Positions 50,473 through 59,877 of a stretch of DNA of 64,000 nucleotides are shown here, in pieces. How positions within the stretch are numbered: the stretch's first letter is position 1; every line of letters starts with the position of its first letter. Origin of the DNA: JAICYJ01 sp035695105 (GTDB lineage: Bacteria; Actinomycetota; Thermoleophilia; Gaiellales; JAICJC01). Where the stretch lies: positions 1 through 64,000 of the forward strand of contig DASSEV010000059.1 in NCBI GenBank assembly GCA_035695105.1, given 5' to 3'. The notes beneath the pieces are model-generated. The model was not told the origin of the DNA. It saw only the letters and a program-made list of their open reading frames with translations, and did no database searches. The translations under genes and the position numbers were made by a program.

Positions 50473-50769
50473 TCAGCCGGTGGCCTTGGCGATCACACCT
50501 CTCATCTCCTCCGCAGAAAGCGCGCGCAACGAGGTAGTGCGTAGATTGCCCTGCGAAGCGAGCTTCAACGTGGCTGCGGCGAGCGTTTCACCGTCCGGCG
50601 CCTCAACAACGCTCACGATGTCGTGGTTTCCGAGCGTCCAGTAGATGGACTTGAAGTTGACGCCCATCGCCTCGAACTGGCCCCGCGCCGCTTCGTAGCG
50701 GTCGACGGTGTCAGCAAAGCTCTCCACACCCTGCTGAGTCCAGTCGATGAGCAACACGTACGTTGGCAT
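50473..50769 (-). CDS. GYD-domain protein
   Basis: The 98-residue protein is one ferredoxin-like alpha/beta domain of the GYD family: MPTYVLLIDWTQQGVESFADT at the N-terminus, VNFKSIYWTLGNHDIVSVVEAPD near 37-59 (the G-x-Y/H-D core is GNHD here) and a C-terminal helix-strand. The family is uncharacterised and common in Actinobacteria. ATG at 50769 with the purine-rich site GAGGAGGGAGA just upstream. Confidence 0.85.
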   Translation of the reverse strand: MPTYVLLIDWTQQGVESFADTVDRYEAARGQFEAMGVNFKSIYWTLGNHDIVSVVEAPDGETLAAATLKLASQGNLRTTSLRALSAEEMRGVIAKATG

Positions 50770-50815
50770 CTCTCCCTCCTCGGTCGGTCCCGCCGACCCT
50801 ACACCGCGCTCGGTC

Positions 50816-53140
50816 CTAGGGGAACGACGGACAGCTGGTGCTGGTGAACCTCAGCCACGCGGGGCCTACGAGGCACGCGGCGGTGGCACTCGATGTGCGT
50901 CGCGATACTGCTTGTCTGGCGGTAACAGCGGTCGTGGTACTGGCGGTCCAGCGTTCGGTGAGGGTGATCGAGCCGGGGCCGTCTGGCTCGTAGCCGCCGA
51001 CGGCGATGCACGTGTGGCGGGTGGCGCAGGAGACGGCGGGTTGTGCCATTTCAGAGACGCCCGGTAGGAGCGGTGTGGGTTGTTCGGTCCAGTGGCCGTC
51101 GTGCAGTCGGTCGGCGAACAGCTGCCCTCCAGCGTTGGTGAAGTAGAAACCGACCGCGGTACAGACGCTGACCGTGGGGCACGATATGCCCGTCAAGCCG
51201 CCGCCGGGGCTCGGGACGTTGATGAGGCGCCAGCTCGTACCGTTCCAGCGCTCGGCGATCGCGCCGTTGCCCGTGTCGCCCCCATTGTCCGACGTTTCCC
51301 CGACAGCGATGCAGCGCGTAGCCGAGATGCAGCTGATGGAGGGCAGGTTCGAAAAATCCGTCCCCAGGGGATGCGGTGCGGGCTGTACCGCCCAGCGATG
51401 GCCGTTCCAGTGGTCGACGATGGGCGTGGCCAGGCCCGAGGCGAAATGCTGCTCGCCCGTAGCGGTGCACCAGGCCGGCGTGACGCAGTCGATTCCGCCG
51501 AGGAAGGTCTGAACCGCGCCAGCTGCCGGCGGCACGGTAAGGGTGTGCCAGGCATGGCCGTTCCACTGCTCGGCGAACGGCACCTGGCCTCCGGATGCGG
51601 TTGGGTAGCCGCCGACCGCCATACAGAAGCTCGTGGACAGGCACTTGACGCCGCCGAGGCCGGCGTCCACCGTTGGCGTTGGGATCGGCACGATCCGCCA
51701 CTGGCCACCCGTCCACTGCAGGGCCATGGTGCCGGCCGCAGATTGGCCGACCGCCATACACCACCTGCTCTGCGGGCAGGAAACGCTGTTCAGGTTCGAG
51801 CCTGGTGGGCTTGGCGTTTCCTGCAGCTGCCAGTGACGGCCGTTCCAGCGCTCGGCGACTGTGGAGAAGCGGCCGCCCGTCGGGCCCGCGGTGCCGACCG
51901 CCGTGCAAGCGCTGGGCGCCGTGCAGGACGCGCCGTTCAGTTGCGTTTCGGCCGGGCCGCGCGGGCTGGGTGCGTGTCGCCGCTGCCAGGTGGCGCCATC
52001 CCAGTGGTCGACGAGGACGGTCGGCGTGCCATTGCCGCCGGCTCCGCCGACCGCAAAGCATGACGAGGCTCGCGGGCACGCCACCCCGTTAAGGAAGTTT
52101 CCCGTATCGCCGCGAGGGTCGTGGGTCGCTGCCAGCCGCCAGCGCACGCCGTTCCACTGCGCGGCGAGACTCAGGAAGTCGCCGTTCGCGTTGAGGTACC
52201 CACCGACCGCCGAGCAGCGATCGGCGCTCGCGCAGGCGACTCCGAACAGGCCGCTGAACTGGGCGTCGGCCGGGCTGGACGACGGCTCGACCTGCCAGCC
52301 TGACGCAGTCAGCCGCTCCACCAGCGTGCCCTCGCTTGATCCGCCCACAGCGACACAGCTGCCGCCAGGGATGCACGACGTGCCGCTCAGGAACGAGAAA
52401 AAGGCGCCATCAGGGGCGGGAGTAGACAAGAGCCGCCAGCGGCCATCGCGCCAGCGCATGCTCAACGGCAGGTCAGTGCCCGAGCTGTCCACATAATCGC
52501 CAACGGCGAGGCAGGTGGACGGCGTGCACGAGATTCCCGCCAGTTCTGAGAACTGCGCGCCGGACGGTGGCGGCGCCGCCTGCCGCGACCAAGAGGCACC
52601 GTTCCAGCGCTCGATCAGCGATCCCGCATCCGTTCGACCCACCGCAAAACAGGACGATGATGACCGACAGCCAACCGCGAACAACGTGCTCTGACCCGGT
52701 CCGGTCGGCGTAGGCACGATCCGCCAAGCTGTCGCATCCATCGTCTCCGCGAAGGTGCGATCAGTTCCCCGCGCGTCGATGGTCTCGCCGACCGCCATAC
52801 AACCAGTGCCACTCCAACAGGCGACGCCGTTCAGGATCGTCGCCCGCGCAAAGCCGGAATTCACCGGCCGCAGGATCCGCCAGCGCATACCATCCCAGCG
52901 CTCGGCCAACGCGAGTCCACGCCCCGACGGCGACAAGTGCGAGCCAACCGCGATGCAATCCGACACGCCTGGACACGCCACCGCAAACGCCTGCCCCGTC
53001 CCCGTCAACGGATTCGGCGACCGGACAACGACCCAGCCAGACCCGTCGAACGCGCCCGCCGATGCCGGAACCGCCAAGACGCAAAGCAGCACAACGCCCG
53101 CTACGCACCGAACCGAGAACCGCCGCACACCCAGTCGCAT
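50816..53140 (-). CDS. Large secreted protein of fourteen repeats (beta-propeller-like)
   Basis: The 774-residue protein begins with a signal peptide (hydrophobic 11-26, SAGA cleavage). It then has fourteen tandem repeats of about 50 residues. Each has a G-V/I-x-C-x5-6-C-x-A-V-G core, for example GVACWSGTGCMAVG, then A-E-R/H-W-N-G-x-x-W. The two Cys of each repeat probably form a local disulfide. Fourteen suits two seven-bladed propellers. The last 40 residues are Thr/Ser-rich. It is probably an extracellular binding protein; the ligand is unknown. The ATG at 53140 begins the signal peptide; 53182 adds a basic extension. Confidence 0.85.
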   Translation of the reverse strand: MRLGVRRFSVRCVAGVVLLCVLAVPASAGAFDGSGWVVVRSPNPLTGTGQAFAVACPGVSDCIAVGSHLSPSGRGLALAERWDGMRWRILRPVNSGFARATILNGVACWSGTGCMAVGETIDARGTDRTFAETMDATAWRIVPTPTGPGQSTLFAVGCRSSSSCFAVGRTDAGSLIERWNGASWSRQAAPPPSGAQFSELAGISCTPSTCLAVGDYVDSSGTDLPLSMRWRDGRWRLLSTPAPDGAFFSFLSGTSCIPGGSCVAVGGSSEGTLVERLTASGWQVEPSSSPADAQFSGLFGVACASADRCSAVGGYLNANGDFLSLAAQWNGVRWRLAATHDPRGDTGNFLNGVACPRASSCFAVGGAGGNGTPTVLVDHWDGATWQRRHAPSPRGPAETQLNGASCTAPSACTAVGTAGPTGGRFSTVAERWNGRHWQLQETPSPPGSNLNSVSCPQSRWCMAVGQSAAGTMALQWTGGQWRIVPIPTPTVDAGLGGVKCLSTSFCMAVGGYPTASGGQVPFAEQWNGHAWHTLTVPPAAGAVQTFLGGIDCVTPAWCTATGEQHFASGLATPIVDHWNGHRWAVQPAPHPLGTDFSNLPSISCISATRCIAVGETSDNGGDTGNGAIAERWNGTSWRLINVPSPGGGLTGISCPTVSVCTAVGFYFTNAGGQLFADRLHDGHWTEQPTPLLPGVSEMAQPAVSCATRHTCIAVGGYEPDGPGSITLTERWTASTTTAVTARQAVSRRTSSATAACLVGPAWLRFTSTSCPSFP

Positions 53141-53323
53141 TCGACCAGCTTTCCGAGAGCCGAAGCGCAACCCTCTCACCAAGTGACGAATGTGTCAAGC
53201 CGGCCCGGCAGCAGGCTCTAGCGACCGGCCGTCGGCGCGCTACGGCCTGATCAGCACTCTGTCGCGCTCATCGGAAACGTCGGCGCATCCGTGCCGGAAA
53301 AGGATCCATCCTCAATGCCGATG

Positions 53324-54559
53324 CTAGTAGCTCTCTGGGGCGGTGGGACGGGCCAGTTGAACGCCGCGAAAGAGCGTCCAGAATCCGACGTCGTAGCCGG
53401 CTTTGACGGTGCCGGCGATGAGGAAGGGGGCGCCGATTAGGTTGGCCTGGACGAGCAGGCCGGTGAGGAGTGGGCTGATGGGGCGGACGGCGTAGCGGGC
53501 GCTGTTGGTGTATGCGGCAGCAGCTGTTCGTTCGTCGGGGGTGACGACGGCGACGACGTACGTCTGGCGGGGTGGCACGTCCATCTGGGAAAGCGCAAAA
53601 CGGCCGAGCAGCAGCGCGATCGCGGTCGCCAAGTTCGGAGCGAATGGCACGGCCGCCAGCAAGACGTTAGAGGGCAGGTGGGTGAAGACCATCGTTGGCA
53701 GCAGCCCGATGCGCTCGCTGAGCCGGACAGCAGCCTGGAATGAGGCAGCCTGAAGGATGCCTATCGTGAAGAAGAGCACTCCGAGCAGCTCGGGGCTCGC
53801 GCCATAGCGGCGGGCGAGGTAGTAGGCGATGTAGGCGTTGACGACAAAGCCGCCACCGAAGCTATCGACCGCGAACAGCACTCCCATCCGTTGGACGATC
53901 GAACGCGACTCGCCAAGCGGCGGCGCCTGCCGGCGTGTCAGTTCTGCGCCCCGCTCGACACCGGCGGAGAGGCTGGCTGCGATCGGCAGCGCGGCCAGTG
54001 CGAGCAGCGGGTAGATCAAGAGCAGGCGGCGCTCGTCGTGTCCAACGAGCGCGAGCAGCGCGACCAAGGCTGCGCCGGCGGATCCCGCAAGCGTGGCGAC
54101 AGTGTTGTAGCGGCCGAACAGTCGCGTCGGATCGCCCGTTGTGGTGTGCGGCAGCATCGCCTGTTCAAGCGAGGTGAACGGGCCGGATTCGACCACGTCC
54201 GGTGAGACGGTGCCGGTAAGTGCGGCCAGGACCAACAGCGGCGGCCAGGTCGTCAGCCCGAAGGCCCCACCGGCAAGCGCCATCACCACCAGCAGGGAGG
54301 TATAGCAGCGACGCCGGCCAATGCGATCGCCATAGCGGCCAAGGACGAGTGAGGCGATCGCGCTGCCGATGAGCAGGCTGGCCAGGATCAGCCCGACGGC
54401 GAGGCCGGAGATATCGGCCTGGTTGAGGCTGACGCCGATCAGGACGCTGCCGGCGCCGTACGCGAGGGCGCGCAAGGCCTGGACGCGGATGATCCGCGCC
54501 GCATCGGGCGACGGTTCGCGGTGATGGCTGGTCAGCTGGCGGCGACCTGGTGTTGGCAC
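53324..54559 (-). CDS. MFS transporter in the ChrB-like operon
   Basis: The 411-residue protein has 12 membrane helices and MFS patterns: GSVLIGVSLNQADISG near 37-52, the motif-A loop GRYGDRIGRRRCY near 74-86 and QMDVPPRQTYVVAVVTPDERTAAA near 325-348 between later helices. It follows a ChrB-C-type gene with a 28-base overlap. MFS transporters beside ChrB are proposed to export chromate or another oxyanion, but its specificity is not certain. Confidence 0.85.
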   Translation of the reverse strand: MPTPGRRQLTSHHREPSPDAARIIRVQALRALAYGAGSVLIGVSLNQADISGLAVGLILASLLIGSAIASLVLGRYGDRIGRRRCYTSLLVVMALAGGAFGLTTWPPLLVLAALTGTVSPDVVESGPFTSLEQAMLPHTTTGDPTRLFGRYNTVATLAGSAGAALVALLALVGHDERRLLLIYPLLALAALPIAASLSAGVERGAELTRRQAPPLGESRSIVQRMGVLFAVDSFGGGFVVNAYIAYYLARRYGASPELLGVLFFTIGILQAASFQAAVRLSERIGLLPTMVFTHLPSNVLLAAVPFAPNLATAIALLLGRFALSQMDVPPRQTYVVAVVTPDERTAAAAYTNSARYAVRPISPLLTGLLVQANLIGAPFLIAGTVKAGYDVGFWTLFRGVQLARPTAPESY

Positions 54560-54966
54560 CAGGCGTAGAGCGCGTCGTAGACGACCAGCTCCGCGTCGAG
54601 TTGCTCGTGGTCGTCTGAGTAGATGTAGTGGAAGCCCTCGGCGATCGCCTGCAGGCCGGGTGACTGACGAGTGGCGTCGCGGTCTTCGGCGACGTCAGCG
54701 CCGTGCACGATCCGCGCCAACAGCTGCACCGCGGGATCGCCGATCTCGTACTCCTCGACCAACACCTCAAAGCTGCAGAGGCCGTCTCGATGGGTGTACC
54801 GCGCCCCGGGCGCGTCATAAGAGTGGGCGTCCTCGCGCTCGGCCGCGTCGAGCACCTGATCGGCCGGCACGTAGACGAACTCGGCGTCGGGGTCGATGAA
54901 CTTCCGGATCAACCACGGGCAGGCGATCCGGTCAGTCTTGGGGCGTTCACGGGTGACCCACTTCAT
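54532..54966 (-). CDS. ChrB C-terminal-type protein
   Basis: The 144-residue protein matches the C-terminal domain of ChrB (chromate resistance): MKWVTRERPKTDRIACPWLIRKFIDPDAEF with the CPWLI-x-x-FIDP core at 17-27, HSYDAPGARYTHRDGLCSFE near 48-67. This domain occurs alone in many bacteria and is linked to chromate resistance; its biochemical role is not defined. ATG overlaps the ABM-like gene by four bases, and its end overlaps the MFS gene, so the three are coupled. Confidence 0.9.
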   Translation of the reverse strand: MKWVTRERPKTDRIACPWLIRKFIDPDAEFVYVPADQVLDAAEREDAHSYDAPGARYTHRDGLCSFEVLVEEYEIGDPAVQLLARIVHGADVAEDRDATRQSPGLQAIAEGFHYIYSDDHEQLDAELVVYDALYAWCQHQVAAS

Positions 54967-55289
54967 TGCTGCTCCCTTCGCAGGCCGTCGATGTTGAGGT
55001 AGCCGCCGACTAGGTCGTAGCGGGTGATCGGCCGGTAGTCGACCGACCGGTGCACGTCAGATGCGGTCAGCCGGTCGCGGTCGGGCGTCGCGATCCACGC
55101 ATCGAACACCTCGTGGGACGGCCAGACCGTGATCACCACAGTCTCGCCCCCGTTGTCCGAAGGCTCCAGCACGAGCTCGGCCAGGATGCCGTGCTCCTCG
55201 CGCACCTGCCGACCGTTCGCGATCCACTCCAGGTACCGTTCCCGCTCGTCGGCTGGCAGGCCGACGGTTCGCAAGCAGACGATCACCAC
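54963..55289 (-). CDS. ABM-like monooxygenase-fold protein
   Basis: The 108-residue protein has an alternating strand-helix pattern of the dimeric alpha/beta-barrel fold: VIVCLRTVGLPADERERYLEWIANG near 2-26, REEHGILAELVLEPSDNGG and ETVVITVWPSHEVFDAWIATPDR. This is usual for ABM-like proteins, but no catalytic residue can be assigned. It is the first gene of the ChrB-MFS operon and is preceded by a GGAGG site. It might detoxify or sense the operon's substrate. Confidence 0.75.
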   Translation of the reverse strand: MVIVCLRTVGLPADERERYLEWIANGRQVREEHGILAELVLEPSDNGGETVVITVWPSHEVFDAWIATPDRDRLTASDVHRSVDYRPITRYDLVGGYLNIDGLRREQQ

Positions 55290-55502
55290 TCGCCTCCTCT
55301 CTAGTGCATAACCGCAGTTGCAAGTATGCGCTCTGCTCGACTACCTCGCGGGCCCGAAAGAACCCCGATCTTCTCGTACGGCCGCCTCAGTCACAGCGGC
55401 GACGAGGTGACAAGGCTGGAGCGCGACACATTGCGAACCCGGCTTTGCCAAGGCCGGCCTCGCCATCTGGCTCGGCCGCCGTCGTCGTTGCTTCGGCTCT
55501 TC

Positions 55503-57881
55503 TCAGGCGTAGCGCAGGGCGTCACCTGGTTTGAGGTACGTCGCCCGACGTAGCGGCGCGAGGATCACGATCCCGGCCAGGAGGATGGTTGCGACGAGCG
55601 CAAGGGCGAGGTTCTGGGCGGGGAAGGCGAGGGTGATCTGTGCGTGCACGACGTGGTGGACGAGCCAGACGAGGAGCAAGTCGAGGGCGTAGCCGATGGG
55701 GATGCCGAGTGCCCAGCCGATGATCGCGACCGCGATGCCTTCGGTGGCGAAGATGCGGCGGATGTCGCGGGCGCGGGCACCGATGTTTCGGAGGATGCCG
55801 GTTTCGCGGGTGCGTTCGAGGATGCTCATCGTCATCGCGTTTGCCAGTGCGATCAGGCTGATCGCCACGATCAGCGAGCCGATCACGGCGATGGTGGTGG
55901 TGAGCGTCTGGAAACTGGCGACGTCGTTTGCCTCGCCGACGTACTCGATCTCGCTGGCGACTGGGTAGCCGTGGGCGGCGAGCGTGTCTTCGATCTTGGT
56001 TGTGGTGCGGTCGATGAAGGCGTGGTTGTGCGAGGTGGTTTGCACCCAGTAGTCGTCGCCGGCGGCCGCGGTAGGCCCGAGGATCTGGTGCATCGTCGTG
56101 ACCGGGACGTAGACCGCCGTGCCGAACTCCTGCTGGTTTGACGCGATGCCGATCACGTGCATCGTCACGGGCCCGCCGGCGGTTTGGAGTCGGATGTCTT
56201 GCCCGAGTTTCGTGCCGGTGAGGTTCGCGATCGATTGCTGGACGACAACCACGCGCGCACGCGAACGCTCCTGCGCCGGTGAGAACCAGGCGCCTTGGGT
56301 GATGTGGTAGCGGAACATCGTTCGACTCTTCACGCTCCAGACAACCGCGTCGTGGCCGGCGAAGCGGGTGTTGGCGGTGAACATCGGCTCGATGCGAGCG
56401 ACGCCGGGGACGCTGCGTATCAGGCGGGCTGCCTGGGTGTCGAGTGGTCGGATGCCGGTGTCGCTGATCTTGACGTCCTCGCCGTGGTCGCGCCACGAGG
56501 CGTGAGCGGCGTTGGAGATGGCCGTGGCGAGGCCGACTACGGCCAAGAGGTTGCCAACGGCCAGGCCGACCATTAGCGCCGTGGCCAGGTTGCGGCGTTT
56601 GCGCCGGCCCAGGTTCCGCAGGCCGATCTGGGCAGTTCGCGGCACGAACCGGATCCGTCGCAGCAGCCGGTCGGTGGCGTCGAGTCCACCGACCGTCGAT
56701 CCGGTGGCTTGGAGTGCCTCGCGGACGTTGACGCGAGTAGCGCGGCGGATCGCTGGGAGCGCGGCGAGCACCGGCCCGGCAAGGCCAAGCGCGATGCTCG
56801 CTCCGAGCACGGTCGCATCGACGCCGAAGCCAACGTTGATGGCGAAGAAGGTCGTGCCCAGATAGCGGACGAGCACGTTCGAGAGCGCGATTCCAAGCGC
56901 GAGCCCGATCAACGTCCCAACCCCGCCCAGTAAGAATGCCGTTCGGACATAGACCATCCCGATCTGTCGACGCTTAGCCCCGATCGCTTTCATCACGCTG
57001 ATCTCGGACGTCTGCTCGGCGACCAGGGTGGTCATCGTGTTTGAGATCAAGACCAGTGCCGATAGCAGCGCCAACACCGTCACGACGTAGAAGAAGTCGA
57101 CGAACTTGTTGAAATCAGACTTCCCCGGCCATTCGCTGGCCGTTCGCACGGTGGGAAGATCGCTGAACCCGGTGAAGCCTGGCACCTGACGAAGCTGCGC
57201 CCGGATCGCCTGGGTCGTCGCCGCCACCGCCGCCGATCCGGTGTCGCGCAGCCGGAAGGCGAGCGAGTTGTAGCCCTGAACGCCGCTCAGCCGATCGACA
57301 GTCGCCGGCGTCGCGTAGAGCACGATCGTGTTGTTGGAGATGACATCGCGGCCGGCGTTCAGGTTCTCGCCAGTACCGGTAACCCGCGCCGATTGCACCC
57401 CGCCATTGGCGGCCACCACCCGCGCAAGTGCACCCGTATCCCCCGAGAACAGCCCGTGCAACGAGTTCTGCGCCTCCGTGAGCACCTGCCCGGACTGAGG
57501 GAGGCTGCCAGACTGAAGCTGCACGACGTCGACCCGTTGGTTGGCAAGGTTCGGGATGCCGAGGACGTATGCCGGAGCTCTGCGCTGGCCGACGTAGACC
57601 TGCGTCATGAAGTAGGCGCGCGGCTGCACCGCCTCCACGTTTGGCAGCGCGGCCAACCGAGCCAGCTGCGTGTCTGACAGCTTCAGCGGCGCCGTCGAAA
57701 CCGTCAGGTTCGGCAACCGTTGGGATGCCACCTGGGCCTGCATCGAACGTCCGATCAATGTTGGCATCGCAAACAAGCCGATGCTCCCCACAGCCAGGGC
57801 GAGCGTGCACACGGCGAACCAGGAACGCGCTCGGCGCCGCGTCAGCTCGGCGATCGACTTGCGATAGACGGCAGCAACCAT
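55503..57881 (-). CDS. MacB/LolCE-type ABC transporter permease
   Basis: The 792-residue permease has one N-terminal membrane helix, a large extracellular MacB-like region (about 45-245), an FtsX domain with three helices (about 255-385), a linker, a second extracellular region (about 465-650) and a second FtsX domain (about 660-790). The two FtsX signatures AEQTSEISVMKAIGAKRRQ and LERTRETGILRNIGARARD each follow a helix. This is the double-FtsX plan of LolC/E relatives in Gram-positive bacteria, acting with the ATPase upstream (10-base gap) to export lipids or peptides. Substrate unknown. Confidence 0.92.
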   Translation of the reverse strand: MVAAVYRKSIAELTRRRARSWFAVCTLALAVGSIGLFAMPTLIGRSMQAQVASQRLPNLTVSTAPLKLSDTQLARLAALPNVEAVQPRAYFMTQVYVGQRRAPAYVLGIPNLANQRVDVVQLQSGSLPQSGQVLTEAQNSLHGLFSGDTGALARVVAANGGVQSARVTGTGENLNAGRDVISNNTIVLYATPATVDRLSGVQGYNSLAFRLRDTGSAAVAATTQAIRAQLRQVPGFTGFSDLPTVRTASEWPGKSDFNKFVDFFYVVTVLALLSALVLISNTMTTLVAEQTSEISVMKAIGAKRRQIGMVYVRTAFLLGGVGTLIGLALGIALSNVLVRYLGTTFFAINVGFGVDATVLGASIALGLAGPVLAALPAIRRATRVNVREALQATGSTVGGLDATDRLLRRIRFVPRTAQIGLRNLGRRKRRNLATALMVGLAVGNLLAVVGLATAISNAAHASWRDHGEDVKISDTGIRPLDTQAARLIRSVPGVARIEPMFTANTRFAGHDAVVWSVKSRTMFRYHITQGAWFSPAQERSRARVVVVQQSIANLTGTKLGQDIRLQTAGGPVTMHVIGIASNQQEFGTAVYVPVTTMHQILGPTAAAGDDYWVQTTSHNHAFIDRTTTKIEDTLAAHGYPVASEIEYVGEANDVASFQTLTTTIAVIGSLIVAISLIALANAMTMSILERTRETGILRNIGARARDIRRIFATEGIAVAIIGWALGIPIGYALDLLLVWLVHHVVHAQITLAFPAQNLALALVATILLAGIVILAPLRRATYLKPGDALRYA

Positions 57882-57891
57882 CGCCTGAGCC

Positions 57892-58626
57892 TCACGCTGC
57901 CACCACGACGCCGTCGCGGATCGTCACGACCCGATGCGCGCGTGCGGCCAACTCGGGATCGTGCGTCACGTAGAGCACGGTCTTCCCCTCTGCGTTCAAC
58001 CGGGCGAACAGCTCGAACATCTCGCCGGCAGTCTGCGTGTCGAGATTGCCGGTAGGCTCATCGCCCACCACCAGCTTCGGGTCACACGCCAGCGCGCGAG
58101 CGATCGCCACCCGCTGCTGCTCCCCACCCGACAGTTCGGCCGGCAGGTGATCAGCCTTGCCGGCCAAGCCCACCAGCTCAAGGTTGTGCAGCGCCCGCTG
58201 GTAACGCTCGCGGGCCGATCCTCGCCGAGCAAAATCGAGCGGCAACATCGCGTTCTCCACCGCCGAGAGCGTCGGCAGGAGCTGGAAGAACTGAAACACG
58301 ATGCCGACACTCGCGCCACGCCACATCGCCAACGCTTCCTCGTTCATCGCATCGAGCCGCTGCCCGTCTACCTCGACAGTCCCGGCCGACGGCCGATCGA
58401 TCCCCGTGACCAGGTTCAGGATCGTCGTCTTCCCGCTACCCGACGGGCCGACCACCGCCACCAGTTCGCCGCTGTCGACGGTAAGGTCGACGCCGCGCAA
58501 GGCCGGATAGGAGACACGGCCCATCCGATACGCCTTCTCGACGCCGACAAGCTCGATCAAGTGCGTCGCTGCGGCCGAAGCGGGCGGCACCGGCTGAGTC
58601 AGTGACGACGAGGCCACGCGGTTCAC
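57892..58626 (-). CDS. LolD/MacB-type ABC transporter ATPase
   Basis: The 244-residue ATPase has Walker A GPSGSGKTT near 59-67, Q-loop FQFFQLLPTLSAVENAMLPL near 110-129, the signature LSGGEQQRVAIARALACDP near 164-182, Walker B LVVGDEPTGNLD near 185-196 and the H-loop YVTHDP near 222-227. It belongs to the LolD/MacB clade, which works with FtsX permeases. It lies 10 bases upstream of the permease gene in one operon. ATG at 58626. Confidence 0.95.
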   Translation of the reverse strand: MNRVASSSLTQPVPPASAAATHLIELVGVEKAYRMGRVSYPALRGVDLTVDSGELVAVVGPSGSGKTTILNLVTGIDRPSAGTVEVDGQRLDAMNEEALAMWRGASVGIVFQFFQLLPTLSAVENAMLPLDFARRGSARERYQRALHNLELVGLAGKADHLPAELSGGEQQRVAIARALACDPKLVVGDEPTGNLDTQTAGEMFELFARLNAEGKTVLYVTHDPELAARAHRVVTIRDGVVVAA

Positions 58627-59175
58627 CTCCGCTCACGGAGATTCGTCGAGGAGAAGCCTCCCTCCCCCCTTGCCGTCCCGCTTCGGGGAAAGTACGGATT
58701 GGCCCAGCGCCGCGGCGGCCCTCGATCTGCCGGTGCGCTCCACGCCGCCTGATGGCCTCGTCGCTCGCTCTGCGTGGTGCGCGGAATAGTCGTCGGGGCC
58801 ATCCGCTTGAATGGCCAATCAGAAGACGTTCGTCCGTGAAGGACACGGTGAGCCGGGAACCCGACCGTAGGGCAATGGCCACTTCCGTCGCCTCCACAGG
58901 CTGCATCTGCGCCATGGGCGCAAGGCCGCGGCTGCCGGGTTGATGCCTGGCCTGCCGTTCCCGCAGCGGCGACGGCGACGACGGGCGCAGGCTGACGACC
59001 CTGATCCGCAGCCCTTCTAGGCGGACAAGGTCGCCGGCAGATAGAAGCTCCCGCTCGCCTCAGCAACACCGAGGCGGGCAAAGCCATGCTCGGATATGGA
59101 TGGGCTGCGCTCGGAAGAGGTCAGCGGTTCGAGACCAGCCAGTAGTTGGCGACGGACGGCTCTTGGAGACCTACA
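58627..59175. other. Gene-free stretch upstream of the ABC operon
   Basis: About 550 bases with no supportable gene. Open frames on both strands are Arg/Ser/Pro-rich shadows. A short reading on the minus strand (around 58800-58915) starts MAQMQPVEA but has no further domain and would run through the ABC ATPase in another frame. It probably holds the promoter of the ABC operon; no clear box was found. Confidence 0.4.
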
Positions 59176-59203
59176 GGGCCGTTGCTTCGAACGGCAACGG
59201 CCC
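59176..59203 (-). terminator. Hairpin downstream of tRNA-Ala
   Basis: A 10-bp stem (GGGCCGTTGC, 59176-59185; GCAACGGCCC, 59194-59203) with an 8-base loop lies 29 bases past the tRNA-Ala 3' end on the minus strand. It is probably the tRNA terminator. Confidence 0.65.
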
Positions 59204-59232
59204 CTCAAGAAACGGAACGAAGAACACGGGGA

Positions 59233-59305
59233 TGGAGCTAACCGGGCTCGAACCGGTGACCTTCGCGCTGCCAGCGCGACGCTCTCCCAACTGAGCTATA
59301 GCCCC
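59233..59305 (-). tRNA. tRNA-Ala (anticodon GGC)
   Basis: The minus strand folds into a 73-nt tRNA: acceptor GGGGCTA/TAGCTCC with one G-U pair and discriminator A, D-arm AGCTCAGTTGGGAGAGC, anticodon stem TCGCG/CGCGA with loop CTGGCAG (anticodon GGC, reading GCC/GCU), and T-arm ACCGG-TTCGAGC-CCGGT. The CCA is not encoded. Confidence 0.95.
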
Positions 59306-59334
59306 GTGGCTCCGCAGTATATCGGCGCCCCCGA

Positions 59335-59877
59335 CTACGGGATGAGCGGCGAGACCGGCCGGACTGTCATGCCGCGGGGCGCGGCCAGCCGCTCCAGCAC
59401 CATGGCGGTGTCCGCAACAGCCACCCCCGACAGGTGCTGGTCACGAGCAGCGAAGTCGGCCAGGATCGCGTCCAGTGCGCCCCGGTACCGTTCGGCATCC
59501 CCCGCCGCCAGCGACGCCAGCGCTTCGCCGGTCGAGGCAAAGGCGCCGCCGGCATGCACCATCGGCCCGACGTCGGGCGTCTGGCCCAGCGCGACCGCCG
59601 CCAGGGCACCTGTATAGGCCGCCGCCGGGGAGTCCGCCGACGCCGTCTCCGCCAGCGCCTGCCGGGCCACCCCCTCCACCCCGTCCCCCGCCAGGATCGC
59701 CATCTTCAGCGCTCCGATCAACCGCCCCCAGCTCTGTGGGCCCGTCTCGGCGTGCGAGGCGAGGTAGGCGTCTCGCGCCGCGCGGTAATGGGCGCCGGCC
59801 GGGCGGCCCTCCAGCTCCGCGCGGTATGCCTCGCCCTCCTCAGCGAGCGCCTGGTCGAGGTGTCGGCCGGCGCTCAC
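59335..59877 (-). CDS. Alpha-helical hypothetical protein
   Basis: The 180-residue protein is Ala-rich and predicted all-helical, with repeated A-x3-L/A-x2-A pairs suggestive of a TPR-like solenoid (RAARDAYLASHAETG, WGRLIGALKMAILAG, YRGALDAILADFA). No family is recognised. It overlaps the DUF2203 gene by four bases and is the last gene of the obg-nadD-rsfS cluster before tRNA-Ala. Function unknown. Confidence 0.7.
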   Translation of the reverse strand: MSAGRHLDQALAEEGEAYRAELEGRPAGAHYRAARDAYLASHAETGPQSWGRLIGALKMAILAGDGVEGVARQALAETASADSPAAAYTGALAAVALGQTPDVGPMVHAGGAFASTGEALASLAAGDAERYRGALDAILADFAARDQHLSGVAVADTAMVLERLAAPRGMTVRPVSPLIP

